Shown one piece after another: positions 1 to 11,394 of a DNA stretch of 64,000 nt (positions are counted from its first letter, which is position 1; each line of letters starts with the position of its first letter). The notes under the pieces were generated by a model. It saw only the letters and a list, made by a program, of their open reading frames with translations, searched no databases and was not told the DNA's origin. Source of the DNA: Rhynchonema sp. JSB1_4 (lineage: Eukaryota > Nematoda > Chromadorea > Monhysterida > Xyalidae). The DNA lies in contig JASAMV010005036.1 of NCBI GenBank assembly GCA_030248065.1, positions 33,501 through 97,500 on the forward strand, written 5' to 3'. Position numbers and translations under genes: made by a program.

Positions 1-474
1 CGCTTCTGAAGTGACTTCAGCCGCATAACACGAGCAGTAGTGCATCCAACTTCGTAACGCCCGCGCAAGGTCTGTGTTTTTACCTATAAATACTGTAAGT
101 GTGTGATGTTTTTTATGGCTGTATTGCTTGCGCTCTTCACTCTACTCTGTTTCCTTGTTTTGAGGTTGTCCATTATTACTCACAAGATTGTGCATTCGGA
201 AGCGCGAACCGGTTGAAAATATTAATGTTTGTGGTGTGCCATGTGCTGGGTTTTGCTATCAAAACTTGTGCCGGTCCGCGATTTCGAATAAATGAGTTGT
301 ATCTGTCGCCTATCAAATTCTCAAAATATGTTTATTTATTTTTCACCGGTGCTTGTTGTACTCCGCAAATATTTGGTTTAGTGAGTGGACTACCGATATG
401 TCCTATTCAGTTGAGGTTGAGGTTGACGGTTTCAGTTTTTATGAGACGTCTAGCCTGTGTGCGTAAGTACAGTA

Positions 475-669
475 CCAGCTGCAACTTTGAGTGAATTCTG
501 CACGCGTGCACCACGTGCACGCCTTTGACCGCTTCAGCACTGTGCACGCAGTGCATGTGGTGCATTCGGCCTCCTGTACTTTTGTGTGTGTGCACGCGTC
601 AAACGCGCGCATGCGTACGCACGCGCGCTGCACTCGGTAAAGGCAGACTTCACCCAGAGTTGCAGCTGG
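475..669. mobile_element. MITE with 29-bp inverted ends (CCAGCTGCAAC family)
   Basis: The two ends (CCAGCTGCAACTTTGAG at the left and its near-perfect inverse at the right) are inverted copies of about 29 bp and the element is flanked by TA on both sides, as expected of a Tc1/mariner-type non-autonomous element. The interior is rich in CACGTG/GTGCAC palindromes. Its right TA directly abuts the TTGGTTGCACAATGAC end of another element (672 onward), so one inserted at the terminal TA of the other. Confidence 0.7.
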
Positions 670-671
670 TA

Positions 672-880
672 TTGGTTGCACAATGACTTTATAAGAATTC
701 GTCAAATTTTTTTCCTAATAAAGAGGAAAGTGAGGGGTGGGCGTTGCGGCGGATCGCACACAAACTTCAACAGAGAGTTGCAGACCTGCGGCAACGTGGT
801 TGATCTGCTGGATTATTTTCAGGTGAAAATGTTTTGTGAAAACCACAAAAACCACAGTGGTAAAAAGTGACCGACCGAAA
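672..880. mobile_element. Truncated TTGGTCGCAC-family element
   Basis: It starts with TTGGTTGCACAATGAC, the inverted end shared with the elements at 11395, 40825 and 44198. The interior (740-870, around CAACGTGGTTGATCTGC) matches the interior of the 40825-41098 copy in inverse orientation. No right inverted end is found; the sequence runs into an A-tract at about 878-892. I call it a truncated copy. Confidence 0.5.
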
Positions 881-1225
881 AAAAAAAAAAAAAATAAAAA
901 ATACTCATATCCCACCCCACTACTGTATGCAATACATACCTTTTGAACGTTCAGCTGACTGTAGATAACAGTGATTATTATGATTTGTTTACTCCTTTCA
1001 GACGTTTGGGGCTTGCGCCGTTAATGCGCGTAAGTCCTTGAAGCACATGTGTTCTGAATGCCGCCCCGCTCTTGTCAGACATTGTGGTTAAACAAACAGC
1101 CAAAAGTACAACTTCATGCACACGCAAGAATGACTTACGCACATCAATGTCGCCAGTCGGTTCTATTTATGTTTCTTCGTCATTGTTAGGCAACTGGTCA
1201 CACTGGCGGTGGGTTACGGTAGCCT

Positions 1226-4200
1226 GAGGCAGCAAACATGCGGGGTAATTGCTGCTGCTTGGGGGCGAGGCACCATGATATTCCTCCGCGCGCGCGCCCA
1301 GCCCGTACACAAAGCAAGGCCAAACAGGTGTGTCAGCGGGAAAGAGGCGAAAGTCATCGCAATAATTAACCGTGACTGCGTGCGAACGCGATTGAAAGAA
1401 AGAACAAGAACTTGGCGTTCATGGTTATGTGTCAAATAAGCCAATCACAGTAATAAGATGGTCTTTTTGAATACAAACTCTCAGATGTTCCCATTTAGAT
1501 TTGTAAATTTTTCTCAATCCACGATTAGTACACGTGGTTGAACCAACCCGATCCTGTTAGCTACACGGAAGGCTGTACCTAAATGCGATAAGTACCAGCC
1601 GAATGCTGTCGTAGTTTGTTATGAACCCAGATCGTCAACCATTAGTTACCATGTATTTGCATATTCTATCTGATTCAATCATCGAATACGCGTGTCACAT
1701 AAAGCGATTACTAAGTAAGCAAAGCGGGCGGGACTACTGTTTACAGCGTGTGAGGAAAAAGTTAGCATCTTCTGAAACGCCCTCATTTTTCAAATCTCAA
1801 CTACCTTTGTATAGGCATGCCGCTCATGTGTATGCCATTAGTATTGCCGTGTAAAAAGCGCGCTTTACCAAGGCTTGAAGTTTGTGAATCGACAAACTGC
1901 ACATCAAACTTGAGCCAGCAAGCTGAGCGCGCACAACGCACAAATCTCGACCTTGCAGCTGCCGGATATGATATCGTGGGCAAGATCTCAGTGCACTCAA
2001 CGCACGAAACAAATTTCGTATTGTTTATTGTTTTATTTTAATTTTTATTTTTTACGAATTAACATTAACAAAGAGAAATTTACCATTATTATGCACGAGA
2101 CCATTCTAGTTTAGTAACGGGATCACAAATTCACGTGGCAATGCAACGTGAGGGATTCAATTATTTCAAGACCGTAGCAAATCCATTTTTTTGCCCATCT
2201 GGACTGCATCAGCCTGTGCTTGTTTCGTTGAGCGCGCACTGGCCAAAACACAGACAGATAGTGCTTGCCAATTGATTCTAGCTATGTTTGACATCACGCA
2301 ACCGAAAAGAAAACCCGTGCAAAAAGAAGCGCGGAATTGTAATCTGCCTTTTCCTGCTATTTGCGACCACTAAACAACGTTTTGGAAAGAACTGCAACAT
2401 TCGACCTAACAACCGATCAGCTGCACTGTCAACTGAGCAACGAAAGCGAGTGCAGCCTCGGCCCTGCACGCCGACTATAAACCGATCAATAGTGCACAGC
2501 TGGCCCCACATCGCTTCGTCTTACGTCACGGTGCAGGGAGAATGCCACATGAAGACATCACATCAGAAAAACGACTTGTTCGCGAACTTCATAAAAGTCA
2601 TTGTATCGGCTGAAAATGGCCACCGCATCATAAACAAACCAAAGGTCAGTTGGTGCATGCTGTGCCTAGATCTTTGCACTGTTGCGCTCTTAATTTGCAG
2701 AGAAGTATAACAACTTAGACGAAACATATTAGGAGTACTACATCGTGTTCGGCGAGACACGAGATAATTTTAATCCAAACGCAGAATATCGTTCAGGAGC
2801 AAATCTTCGCGTACGCGCCCACATCGCCATTCCCGATACAGTTGCTCGGACAACAGCATTGAGCCGAAAAGCACTACACCTACCACCATGCGCTGATCTG
2901 CGCTCTAGTTTGCAGGATGCGTGGAATGTGAGCATGTTAACCAACGGACACGATTGATGTAGACGAATGATGACCACCACATGGACGCAGGCTAACGCTG
3001 TTACGACACGCGCACCACTGATGTGGCTCGCGACTTAGGAGTGAGCGCCAAGTAATGGAAAACTGCAATGGAGATGGACACGAATGACGGACACTCAAAG
3101 CGCGCCACGCGCGCTAACGCTTGGCGCTCGCGACTTTGGAGTGAGCGCCAAGCAATGGAAAACCAGTGCGCGCTCAACGAAACAAGCACAGGCTGATGCA
3201 GTCCAGATGGGCAAAAAAATGGATTTGCTACGGTCTTGAAATAATTGAATCCCTCACGTTGCATTGCCACGTGAATTTGTGATCCCGTTACTAAACTAGA
3301 ATGGTCTCGTGCATAGGGTGGCATTTTCGAAACGGTGTAAAGCTCAGTTGGGTGTAAAGGTCGGTGTCAGCTGAATCGAAAGCTCGGTCGGTGTCAGCTC
3401 GGTGTAAACATGAAACATTCCACGTTAACAGCAGGCAATGTTTCATGTTTACACCGAGCTGACACCGACCGAGCTTTCGATTCAGCTGACACCGACCTTT
3501 ACACCCAACTCACCTTTACACCGTTTCGAAAATATCACCCATAATAATGGTAAATTTCTCTTTGTTAATGTTAATTCGTAAAAAATAAAAATTAAAATAA
3601 AACAATAAACAATACGAAATTTGTTTCGTGCGTTTTGAATGCACTGAGATCTTGCCCACGATATCATATCCGGCAGCTGCAAGATTGAGATTTGTGAGTA
3701 GTGCGCGCTCAGCTTGCTGGCTCAAGTTTGATGTGCAGTTTGTCGATTCACAAACTTCAAACCCAGGTAAAGCGCGTTTTTTGCGGCAATACTAATGGCA
3801 TACACATGAGCGACATGCCTATACAAAGGTAGTTGAGATTTGAAAAATGAGGGCGTTTCAGAAGATGCTAACTTTTTCCTCAGACGCTGTAAACAGTAGT
3901 CCCGCCCGCTTTGCTTACTTAGTAGTCGCTTTATGTGACACGCGTATTCGATGATTGAATCAGATAGAATATGCAAATACATACATGGTAACTAATGGAT
4001 GATGATCTGGGTCCATAACAAATTCAGCATACAGCATTCGGCTAATACAGTACTTATTGCATTTAAGTACAGCCTTCCGTGTCGCTAACTGGATCGGGAG
4101 GCAAAGTTGGTTCAACCCCGCGTACTAACTGTGGATTGAGAAAAATTTACAAATCTAAAAGGGAACATCTGTGAGTTTGCACTCAAAACGACCATCTTAT

Positions 4201-4421
4201 TACTGTGATTGGCTTATTTGACACATAACGATGAACGCCAAGTTCTTGTTCTTTCTTTCAATCGCGTTCGCACGCAGTCACGGTTAATTATTGCGATGAC
4301 TTTCGCCTCTTTCCCGCTTACCTGTTTGGCCTTGCTTTGTGTGCGGGCCGGGCGCGCGCGCGGAGGAATATCATGGTGCCACCCCCAAGCTGCAGCAATT
4401 GCCCCGCATGTCTGCTGCCTC
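1226..4421. mobile_element. 3.2-kb foldback element with ~1-kb inverted arms
   Basis: 1226-2242 (left arm) and 3163-4421 (right arm) are inverted copies of one another, from GAGGCAGCA at the outer ends to GCGCACTGG at the inner ends. The right arm is about 225 bp longer because a separate MITE (3316-3540) has inserted into it. The 920-bp loop (2243-3162) contains a direct repeat (GTGAGCGCCAAG.AATGGAAAA at about 3041 and 3141) and open frames of up to 140 codons (2288-2710) with no recognisable domain. It could be a foldback transposon or an inverted genomic duplication; I saw no transposase and no clear flanking target duplication. Confidence 0.75.
3316..3540. mobile_element. Palindromic MITE, GGGTG...CACCC family, with ATA target duplication
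   Basis: Almost the whole 225 bp is an inverted repeat (GGGTG..ATTTTCGAAACGGTG at one end, its inverse at the other, centre near GTTAACAGCAGG). The left arm of the surrounding foldback (about 2082-2095) holds the same locus without the insertion; comparison gives a 3-bp duplicated target, ATA (3313-3315 and 3541-3543). Related copies lie at 24479-24704 and, diverged, at about 58887-59402. Confidence 0.85.
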
Positions 4422-6330
4422 CAACAAAAGCATTTTTATCGGCTGGACACAGCTTAGTTGGACCGGTATGGTATGTATGCATGTAGTATATTTCGTGTGT
4501 TTACGGTTCAGTTGATGTGATATTTGTAAAGCCTCTCTCTGTTCTTTAATACCTTTCACTATTTTAGCATGAGCGACAAAAAAGATAATGTGCCATTGCA
4601 TCTACGTATTTTGTATCTGATCGTCCTCTTTGTACTTCTCATGTATCATGGCACTTTTATTACTCTTCATTTTCTCATATTCTATGTGTTTCTGGGTCAC
4701 TATATTATTCAAACCTGATCTGAAAAGTTCTGTTTCACATTCGTTCGTCATGTACTGTCAGACATTGCTTCTACCCATGAAATTGAATGAAATTAAACGA
4801 AAAAGATGAACACGAAGTTGTGGTATTGACCATGGTGCGATACACGGTTGTTACTTTCCGCCGACCACCCTAAAAAAACCAACAAAATGAAATTTACCAA
4901 ACACGCAAATTATTCAGATTGTTGTATTAGACAACTGCTGAGACCCAGAACGTGTCAGAAATGGAAAGAGCATGTTCGCAAGCCTGTAAATACGTGTCAT
5001 CGACTTATGCCGACAGGTTTACGTCGCGCGAAACGCTAAAAACTCGGATCATCTTGGGGTTGTGCGTTCCTGAAAGTGCACTGAGCAGAACTTAGCCATG
5101 TGGAGTGACAAAAGTGGCTGACAAACCGATGACTGTTGTTCGAGCAAAGGCACACTTAAACACACATATAGGAGCGTATACAATCAAACAGCGAATACCT
5201 CCACGCAGTGAACCCCGACAAACGGTGAATCGCTCTGATGAAACAGTCCTCAAATTCATGCAATGATCACATGCTGTGCTCCAAATGGTGAAAATTATTC
5301 AAAAGTCGTAGTGCTTGTAGCTCATTATGAACATTATTCATGGTGAACAAAACGGTCGGGTCCCGTTCTGCTCACCATCGCCTGTATAAACTTTGCTGGC
5401 ATTGTCAGGTCGGGGGTGCTATGCAGCTTGCGACGTCGTTGTTGAAAGTTGCTCTCTTGTCAGTTGTAAGAAACGCTCACGCTGAACAAAGTCACGGAAG
5501 CAGTCCAGAGACCTATACATTGCAGTTTTCCCGTGTGGGACCATAACACATCATCGTTTGCTGATGTGCCCCTACGTGCGACTCCTTGCCCACCCGGACA
5601 CGGGCTTGGAGGTGCGCAGACCACATACATATGTGCGCTGTTTTGAAATTTGGGCTCGTGCGCATTTGTGCGTAAACTGATTGTTTAGTGGATCGATCAT
5701 TTTTTGCTCGCACGCACCGAAAACAACAGCAAAAATGATAAACATAATCAATAGCTTTGGTGATGGAGTCATGCTTCATCTTCGCATTTCAACATGAAAA
5801 CGGCAGCAAACCCTTACGTTGTGTCGAGACAAGACAGCAGTTTACTGGCCAAACGGCGAACACAACGCTTCAAACGGACCATGTATGAAAACTGAAATTG
5901 CTCCTATGCAGGGCTTGTTCCATTTCAAGTGCTTCAAGTACTATTTATCCAGTGCCTGTTAGCGTTTGGCAGTCATTTTCAGTGAGCTGCAGGCGTCACG
6001 TGTCAGTCCCACATTATGGGACCAAGTTCGGTACATGTCAAGCTAGCCCAGTATACCGACCCATTATAGAGTAAAAATTGAACGAAAAAGTTTTGAAATT
6101 TTTGAGACACTCGAAAATTCAGACCAATTTTCCACGAAAAGTCATTGAACGTTAGGCAGGTTCAGAAAGGACCAAAGAGCAAGTAATATCATTCTTCGGT
6201 CGCTGTGTCGACGGAAATGTCAATGTTGAATGCGCCGATTTACCTACCGACAGACAAAGGACAGATCTAACGGGTCCGGGGACATCGTCGCGCGTTTTGA
6301 TTTGGTCGCGCGTATTTTCAACTAGCTTGG
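4422..6330. other. Intergenic, no gene recognised
   Basis: Open frames here are short (up to 88 codons) and overlap on both strands without domain, signal peptide plus splice context, or repeat support. One stretch (5384-5500) has a TATAAA-like string followed by an ATG with a short hydrophobic run (MQLATSLLKVALLS), but no supporting second exon was found. Confidence 0.4.
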
Positions 6331-6332
6331 GT

Positions 6333-6420
6333 TTAGGCTAAGGCTTAGACTTAGGCTTATGATTGGGCTTAGGCTTAGGCTTAGGCCTACACTTCAGCTC
6401 AGGCTTAGGCTTAGGCTTCC
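6333..6420 (+). repeat. Degenerate TTAGGC hexamer cluster
   Basis: Roughly a dozen hexamers of the form TTAGGC, with variants such as TTAGAC and TTGGGC, occur in this 90-bp stretch. TTAGGC is the nematode telomere unit. Smaller clusters occur at 8010-8130, 17870-17895 and as single motifs inside several MITEs (28170, 51810, 58600, 61090). These are interstitial and degenerate, not a chromosome end. Confidence 0.6.
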
Positions 6421-6718
6421 AGCGTTACCTAACAGTCAGATATGTTGTAATTCACAAAACGCGCGACCATGTGACAAAGAGCGACGATGTCTCACAACCA
6501 TCTAACGCAATGCGTGCCCACAAGGCTAAATCGTATCCTTATTTATCTGTAATCTTTTGTGCAAAACACGTCCACAAGACAGCAACTCGTCGATTTATGT
6601 GGTTGTATAAATTTTCGTTAACAGAAAATTGAGATGAAGACAAACTGCGAGAAGAAGCACACTTTGAACGAAAATAGAATGCAACTACACAAGTTGTGAT
6701 ATCGCTGGCTAATACTTT

Positions 6719-6855
6719 TGTCGTCAAATCATTTCGTCAAATCAAACACTAATACCTCTGAGCCCCAACTGAGCGCGAGAAAATATTATACATACATATG
6801 ATTTGATGAATAAATGATTTGACGCGGTGATTTGACGACATTACTACAAGCCATA
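6719..6855. mobile_element. TCAAATCA-family MITE copy
   Basis: It has ends of the form GTCGTCAAATCA and its inverse TGATTTGACGAC, with an internal GAGCCCCAACTGAGCGCGAGAAAA block shared with copies at 16446-16592, 26858-26995, 33965-34108 and (diverged) 56040-56165. Confidence 0.65.
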
Positions 6856-8976
6856 TCGCTTTTCGGTGCTCTCAGCAGTGGATCTGCGATTGTTGTTTGT
6901 GAAAGTCTTGTTCTTGTTGCCGGAAGCGCATATACTATGATCGCTGGTATGTTTATTGCTTACAACATTGACATGTTTGGCAAGTACTGTGTATTTATGT
7001 TGTAGTTGAACACAATTATCGGAGACAAATCACGCAAATCACCTGGAAAAAAACAACGGCGCTGTTTTGCTGTCATCGCGCACAAACTCAACCAGACACA
7101 CATACTGCAAAGTGGTTGACACAATGTCCTAATATTTTATACAGCACAAATGCTTACCGCGAAAACTCATTTTCAGCACACGGCCAAAAATGCGTCAGGA
7201 ACAATATCATACATTGCGTTATTTGTTTCGATAAGGGTATCAATGGAATTTTTCGTTAATTTTTCACATGCTGAAAACATCGCTGATGAGGTTTGAGGCC
7301 CAACTATGTATTCTTCGTTCACTCATGCAACACGAAACGAATTCTCGCGCGCTGATTGGCTGGAGCCAGGCTGTCGTGAGTGAGAACCCATCAGCGTAGG
7401 AAAATTTGTGTTGTGTTGCGTCAGAGAACGAAGTACAGCCTTTACGTATCATATATTCATATATTTATCATCATTGTTCTAAATTTTACCAAAGTGAGCA
7501 TATCAACTTTTTTCTGTGTGTTTAAGATGGTGCAATTAATTCCCCAATCTACTGTATGTCACGTCTTATGCCACATAGAACTGCCTTGCTTTCATGCGAC
7601 ACAACTTCCTCGTTCTATGTCCCACTTCTTCCTTGTTTACTTGTGGCACTCTTCCGCTTGCCATGATTGCGCTCATAAATCTGGCAGCAGGTTGCCTACG
7701 CTGCGCTTTTCAGAACACAAAAGATTTAAAGAGATCAAAAACATGAATGGCTCATTGAGCACATGAGCGTTTTCAGGCTGCCATGTGATCCGTGTCTGTA
7801 ATTAATACTTCACTGATGAATAATAAAAGGAGATGAAAACACACGCAAGAAAAGTGCAAAATTTTTTTGCTTCGTGATGACGACGAAGCGGTGGCCTTGC
7901 GATTGGACAACGCCGGTTTGGGCAAGACCACTTTGAGCAAAAAAAAAGAGCAAAGCCAAAAGAACAAAAGCTCTCATTTCGTTCTAATGCCTCCGGCAGA
8001 CTGATTTTGGTTTCAGGCTTGGGCTTAGGACCGGGCTTTCACTTAGGCTTAGTTTTGCGTTTGGGCAGGCTTAAACTTAGGCCTTTACACTTAAGCTTAG
8101 TTTTGCGTTTGGACATACATAGCTTAGGCTTGGGGTTATTCGTTTTTAGGTTCTGCGCTTCTGGACTCTGCTCTTTCTTGCTCTAACCGAATTTGCTCAA
8201 TTGCCCGTGCGCCGACGCGAAGCACGCTGCTCATGTAATTCAGCTTCATTATCCACGCATGTCCAAAGCCTGACTTTCTTACAAAGCACTCAGCGAGGCA
8301 TGAACTTCGGGAATTTGGTGTACTCAGTCAGGCATGTACCGTAGACCTTCATTGAGATCTTCCTTCTTCCCGTCAGCCTGTGGGTGTTACACCTAACGAG
8401 GGCACACAGTCGCATTGCAGGTAGTACGAATATTGAGCATGAGCAAATGCGCAGACCACGTCCATGAAGGCGGAAATACTAGCGGCGAAGAATAGGTCAT
8501 GGTTTATATGAGGAGCAACATAGATGTCGTCTAACAAAGACACATTTTTAAAAAACTGTCTAAATTTGGAACACCTTAGCAACCCACAAACGGGCACCGA
8601 AGCTGAAAACGGACCATATTTCGTCCTATAGTCCCGCCGAAATATTTACGGTTCCCGTAGAAACGGAATATATTTCAGGGTTCCGTGATTTTCAAAATAA
8701 ATCTATGTAATTCCCGTTTTTCGGTTTACGTGTGTCCCACCTGAGTCCGTCCTGAATGTTGTAGATGTGCTGAAGTCAAATTGAACGGTATATGCAGCCG
8801 CCTAATTTAGTCACGTCACCAGTCGATATTGATAGTTGCTTACATGTCTGCGACGGTCAGGCGGGCTCCTTTAATTGGCAGGCAAGCATGTAGGACAAGC
8901 TCACGTTTTGCTCACACCGAATAACCCAATAAAGTGAAATGTCATGCACGCGTGTAACTCATAACAAAATAGCTGG
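6856..8976. other. Intergenic repeats, no gene recognised
   Basis: 7880-8030 (GGCCTTGCGATTGGACAACG..., then an A-rich AGAGCAAAGCC block) matches 58585-58735 in inverse orientation, so it is a dispersed repeat. 8010-8130 carries TTAGGC-like hexamers. 8590-8760 resembles part of the 53811-54472 element (CCACCTGAGTCCGTCCTGA end). No exon could be supported. Confidence 0.45.
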
Positions 8977-9214
8977 TATAGTAAATTTCCAAATTCGCTG
9001 CCGCACAGTAAAATACGCCACATATAATACTTAATGTCACGTTCTAAACCCGAAAGTCAACTTTTGAACATTCGGACAGCCAACACACACGCAGCTTGCT
9101 GCCAGCCAGGCAGCTGCGCGGAATGTTTCAAAACTGCCCGTGGTTAGCGTTCGGGTTTAGAACGTGACATTAGCTATTTCATTGTGCGGCAGCGAATTTC
9201 GAAATTTACTATAG
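8977..9214. mobile_element. MITE with TATAGTAAATTTC ends
   Basis: The ends TATAGTAAATTTCCAAATTCGCTGCCGCACA and the inverse (TGTGCGGCAGCG..GAAATTTACTATA) pair over about 32 bp, and an inner pair (TCACGTTCTAAACCCGAA and inverse) continues the palindrome. A fragment of the same end occurs near 27705-27745. Confidence 0.65.
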
Positions 9215-9239
9215 GACATAACAAAAACATTATAGTCCG

Positions 9240-9562
9240 TGAGCATTGAGCGCAAGTCGGACCCACGTGCCCTGAAATGGCCTATCAAAAGAAAAATATT
9301 AATGCACGGATAAATTAGCACAAACGCAAGTGTATTGATGCGACACGAATCTCGATAGTAGTTACGTGACACTGATTAACTGCATGTAGACCGAATAATG
9401 ACGAACCCCTTTATCGACCGTAACATTGAGCTCAAAAGTAGGACTATCGCCATGAAAAGGCGTATCAAAGCAACATTATTAATGCTCCGATAAATAAGCA
9501 CAAAAGCTAGTGCATGTGGATGCACGAGTCTATCCAGATGTTTACGTGGCACATCAATAATT
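9240..9562 (+). repeat. Two diverged direct copies, 181-bp period, just upstream of the 9710 gene
   Basis: 9240-9385 and 9421-9562 align as direct copies (both hold AACATTGAGC.CAA or GAGCATTGAGC, then a TATCAAA..A stretch, ATTAATGC.C.GATAAAT.AGCACAAA, and a final TTACGTG.CAC). Similarity is imperfect, so the duplication is old. It ends about 15 bp before the TATA box of the next gene, so it may be duplicated regulatory DNA. Confidence 0.55.
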
Positions 9563-9577
9563 AGTTCGAGAAAAATC

Positions 9578-9613
9578 TATAAAGTTGATGTTGGCGAAAA
9601 TAAACCGTCAGTC
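9578..9613 (+). promoter_or_regulatory. TATA box and initiator
   Basis: TATAAAG at 9578-9584 is followed by TCAGTC at 9608-9613, placing the initiator A about 32 bases after the first T of the TATA box, the classical core-promoter spacing. The first ATG of the downstream gene is at 9710, leaving a 5' leader of about 100 bases. Confidence 0.6.
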
Positions 9614-9709
9614 GTGCTTCGAGAAGTTCGTGTCTCAACTCCGTCTGCTCTTACAACAACTCTACTGCTTTCTCGAAAACAAACTGATTTATTAACTAAT
9701 CAAGCAATA

Positions 9710-10430
9710 ATGCCCAAATGTGCAACGTTGTTTGCGCTTCTGTGCGCCATTTGGTTTACGATGCAAATGTGTGCGGCCGCAAAGGTCTTTTGTCGATGGC
9801 GTCATTGGAACTGGAATCCAAGGTACGTTTTCACCATCCTGACTTCTAGCGGTGTCAAACTTGATGATCAGGTCGGATTGGATTTGCTTTGGTCACGGGA
9901 CTTTAACGAGTTGTAGATATATACCGTATTTGCCCTACAAGAACACGAGATTTTCATCGTGTGGTACAAGTTTTATGAAAGGGGGAAAATTTGCCATCAC
10001 CAGCAATTTGATGTACGTCCGACCATCAAAACACGTCCGTCCCACCGACCTTATTTTCTGTCCAAGTAACACGTCAGTCAAATCTTTCAGATGCTACGAG
10101 CGGCTGGAGTCGCGAGCGAGACGGATCCATAAACCCTCCGCGCACAACAAACAATCCAAAACAGCCAATCTGGTCGAGCTTCTGGTGACAGGTGCCGGGC
10201 GCGGACCACCTCCGAAAACGATCAACGCGCGAATCAGCAAGCGAAGAGCTGTGCAGCCCGCCGCAGCGACAACGACAACAACGCCCAAACCAGTGCCGAC
10301 AACAGCGAAGGCGAAAAACGCGGTCCCTGATAAAAATGATGAGCTTCGTTTTCGCGATTGCTGGTTTTCGGCCGCCCATTGCATCATGCTGTCACAATTG
10401 ACACACGATAGTGTCATCATACGGTCCTGA
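9710..10430 (+). CDS. Secreted precursor with allatostatin-C-like C-terminal loop
   Basis: Two exons, 9710-9822 and 10091-10430, joined across AG|GTACGT and CTTTCAG|A with matching phase, give 150 residues. Residues 1-24 form a signal peptide (MPKCATLFALLCAIWF... ending CAAA). The middle is basic, with a KRR site near residue 89, followed by an Ala/Thr/Pro linker (TTTTTPKPVPTT). Near the C-terminus is RFRDCWFSAAHCIM, with Cys128 and Cys135 enclosing six residues. Allatostatin C peptides have the same Cys-x6-Cys spacing with an aromatic-Phe after the first Cys and a hydrophobic residue after the second (for example CYFNAVSCF). Against that assignment, no dibasic site directly precedes the loop and 15 residues follow it. 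Two more cysteines (28 and 39) flank a Trp-rich stretch. The gene model is well supported by promoter, signal peptide and splice phase; the peptide-family call is inference. Confidence 0.7.
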
Positions 10431-11375
10431 GTTGAGCTCGGATTAATATGTGTTATCCCTATTTGCCAATAGGTATCCTCTAGCTTCTATGTACAAAATG
10501 AATTGATGTTACAGTATATGTATGTGTGTATATGTCACTGGCACCAAAAGGCACCGAAGCACCTTAAAGTTTAGACTCAAAAGACCTTATTATCGTTATC
10601 AAAATAACGCACGACCCTCGTCTCTGTGGGCATAAGTGAATTGATGTTACCGTGTATAGTCCAGCCAATTGTGGACAAGACACGTGCAAAACATACATAT
10701 GCGTCTAATGTTTCGAAAACACAAAAAAGAATACGTGTATGTTTTACGCGTGGTTTTTTCCTGGGAATTGATCTGCAGAGGGGCAGCAAAATCTGAGACA
10801 GCCAACGTCTAAAAATTCGTCTCAGAGCATAATGGACTTATACTTGCATATAGATGTTTGTGACAAAGGCACCAAAGCACTTACGTGAAGATAGTCGAAC
10901 ACAAAAATGTCTGCACTGTTAGGCCTAGGTAATGCACTGTGGGTCCCACCCATGTCACCGAACAGCTGACTGTTTTGATACGTTTACGTTCAGCTCTGTA
11001 TTCGCAGTAATCGGCATGTCAGCAAACTTTGTTGACAAGAACGTTGCTATAGTACGTCTGGATAGGAGGTGCCATGCCAATTACTGCGTAGTATTTGCGG
11101 TCATTGATTTGGGATATTCTACAGTATAATTTTACATATCATAATTCAACTAACCGTCTCCAGTTTGCTGGCTGAGCGCTGCAAGGACTAATCACCCCAT
11201 GCATAAATAGGTACAAAACAAATATAAATAGGTACGATTTTGCTATTATTATCCTGAAGCTGGTTCAGTAATGCAACCGAGTATACCGTATACATACACA
11301 TATATAATATATAAACGTGCATGTTTTTGTGTTCGATAAAACTTATCAAGCATAATCGCCTGCTTTTAAACCGGC
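10431..11375. other. Intergenic, no gene recognised
   Basis: It holds the 3' flank of the preceding gene. GAATTGATGTTAC occurs at 10500 and 10636, and GGCACC.AAGCAC-type strings recur at 10555 and 10867, suggesting decayed tandem copies. Nothing else is supported. Confidence 0.4.
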
Positions 11376-11394
11376 CTAAGGGCGCGGCCAGGTA

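Noticed and set aside
480..640. CRISPR-like or regulatory array from repeated GTGCAC/CACGTG strings
   Set aside because: They lie inside an inverted-repeat transposon with TA flanks; no regular spacers, and the window is eukaryotic.
2288..2710. 140-codon frame in the foldback loop as a transposase
   Set aside because: No DDE/D, zinc-finger or other recognisable motif, no splice support, and an overlapping antisense frame of similar length.
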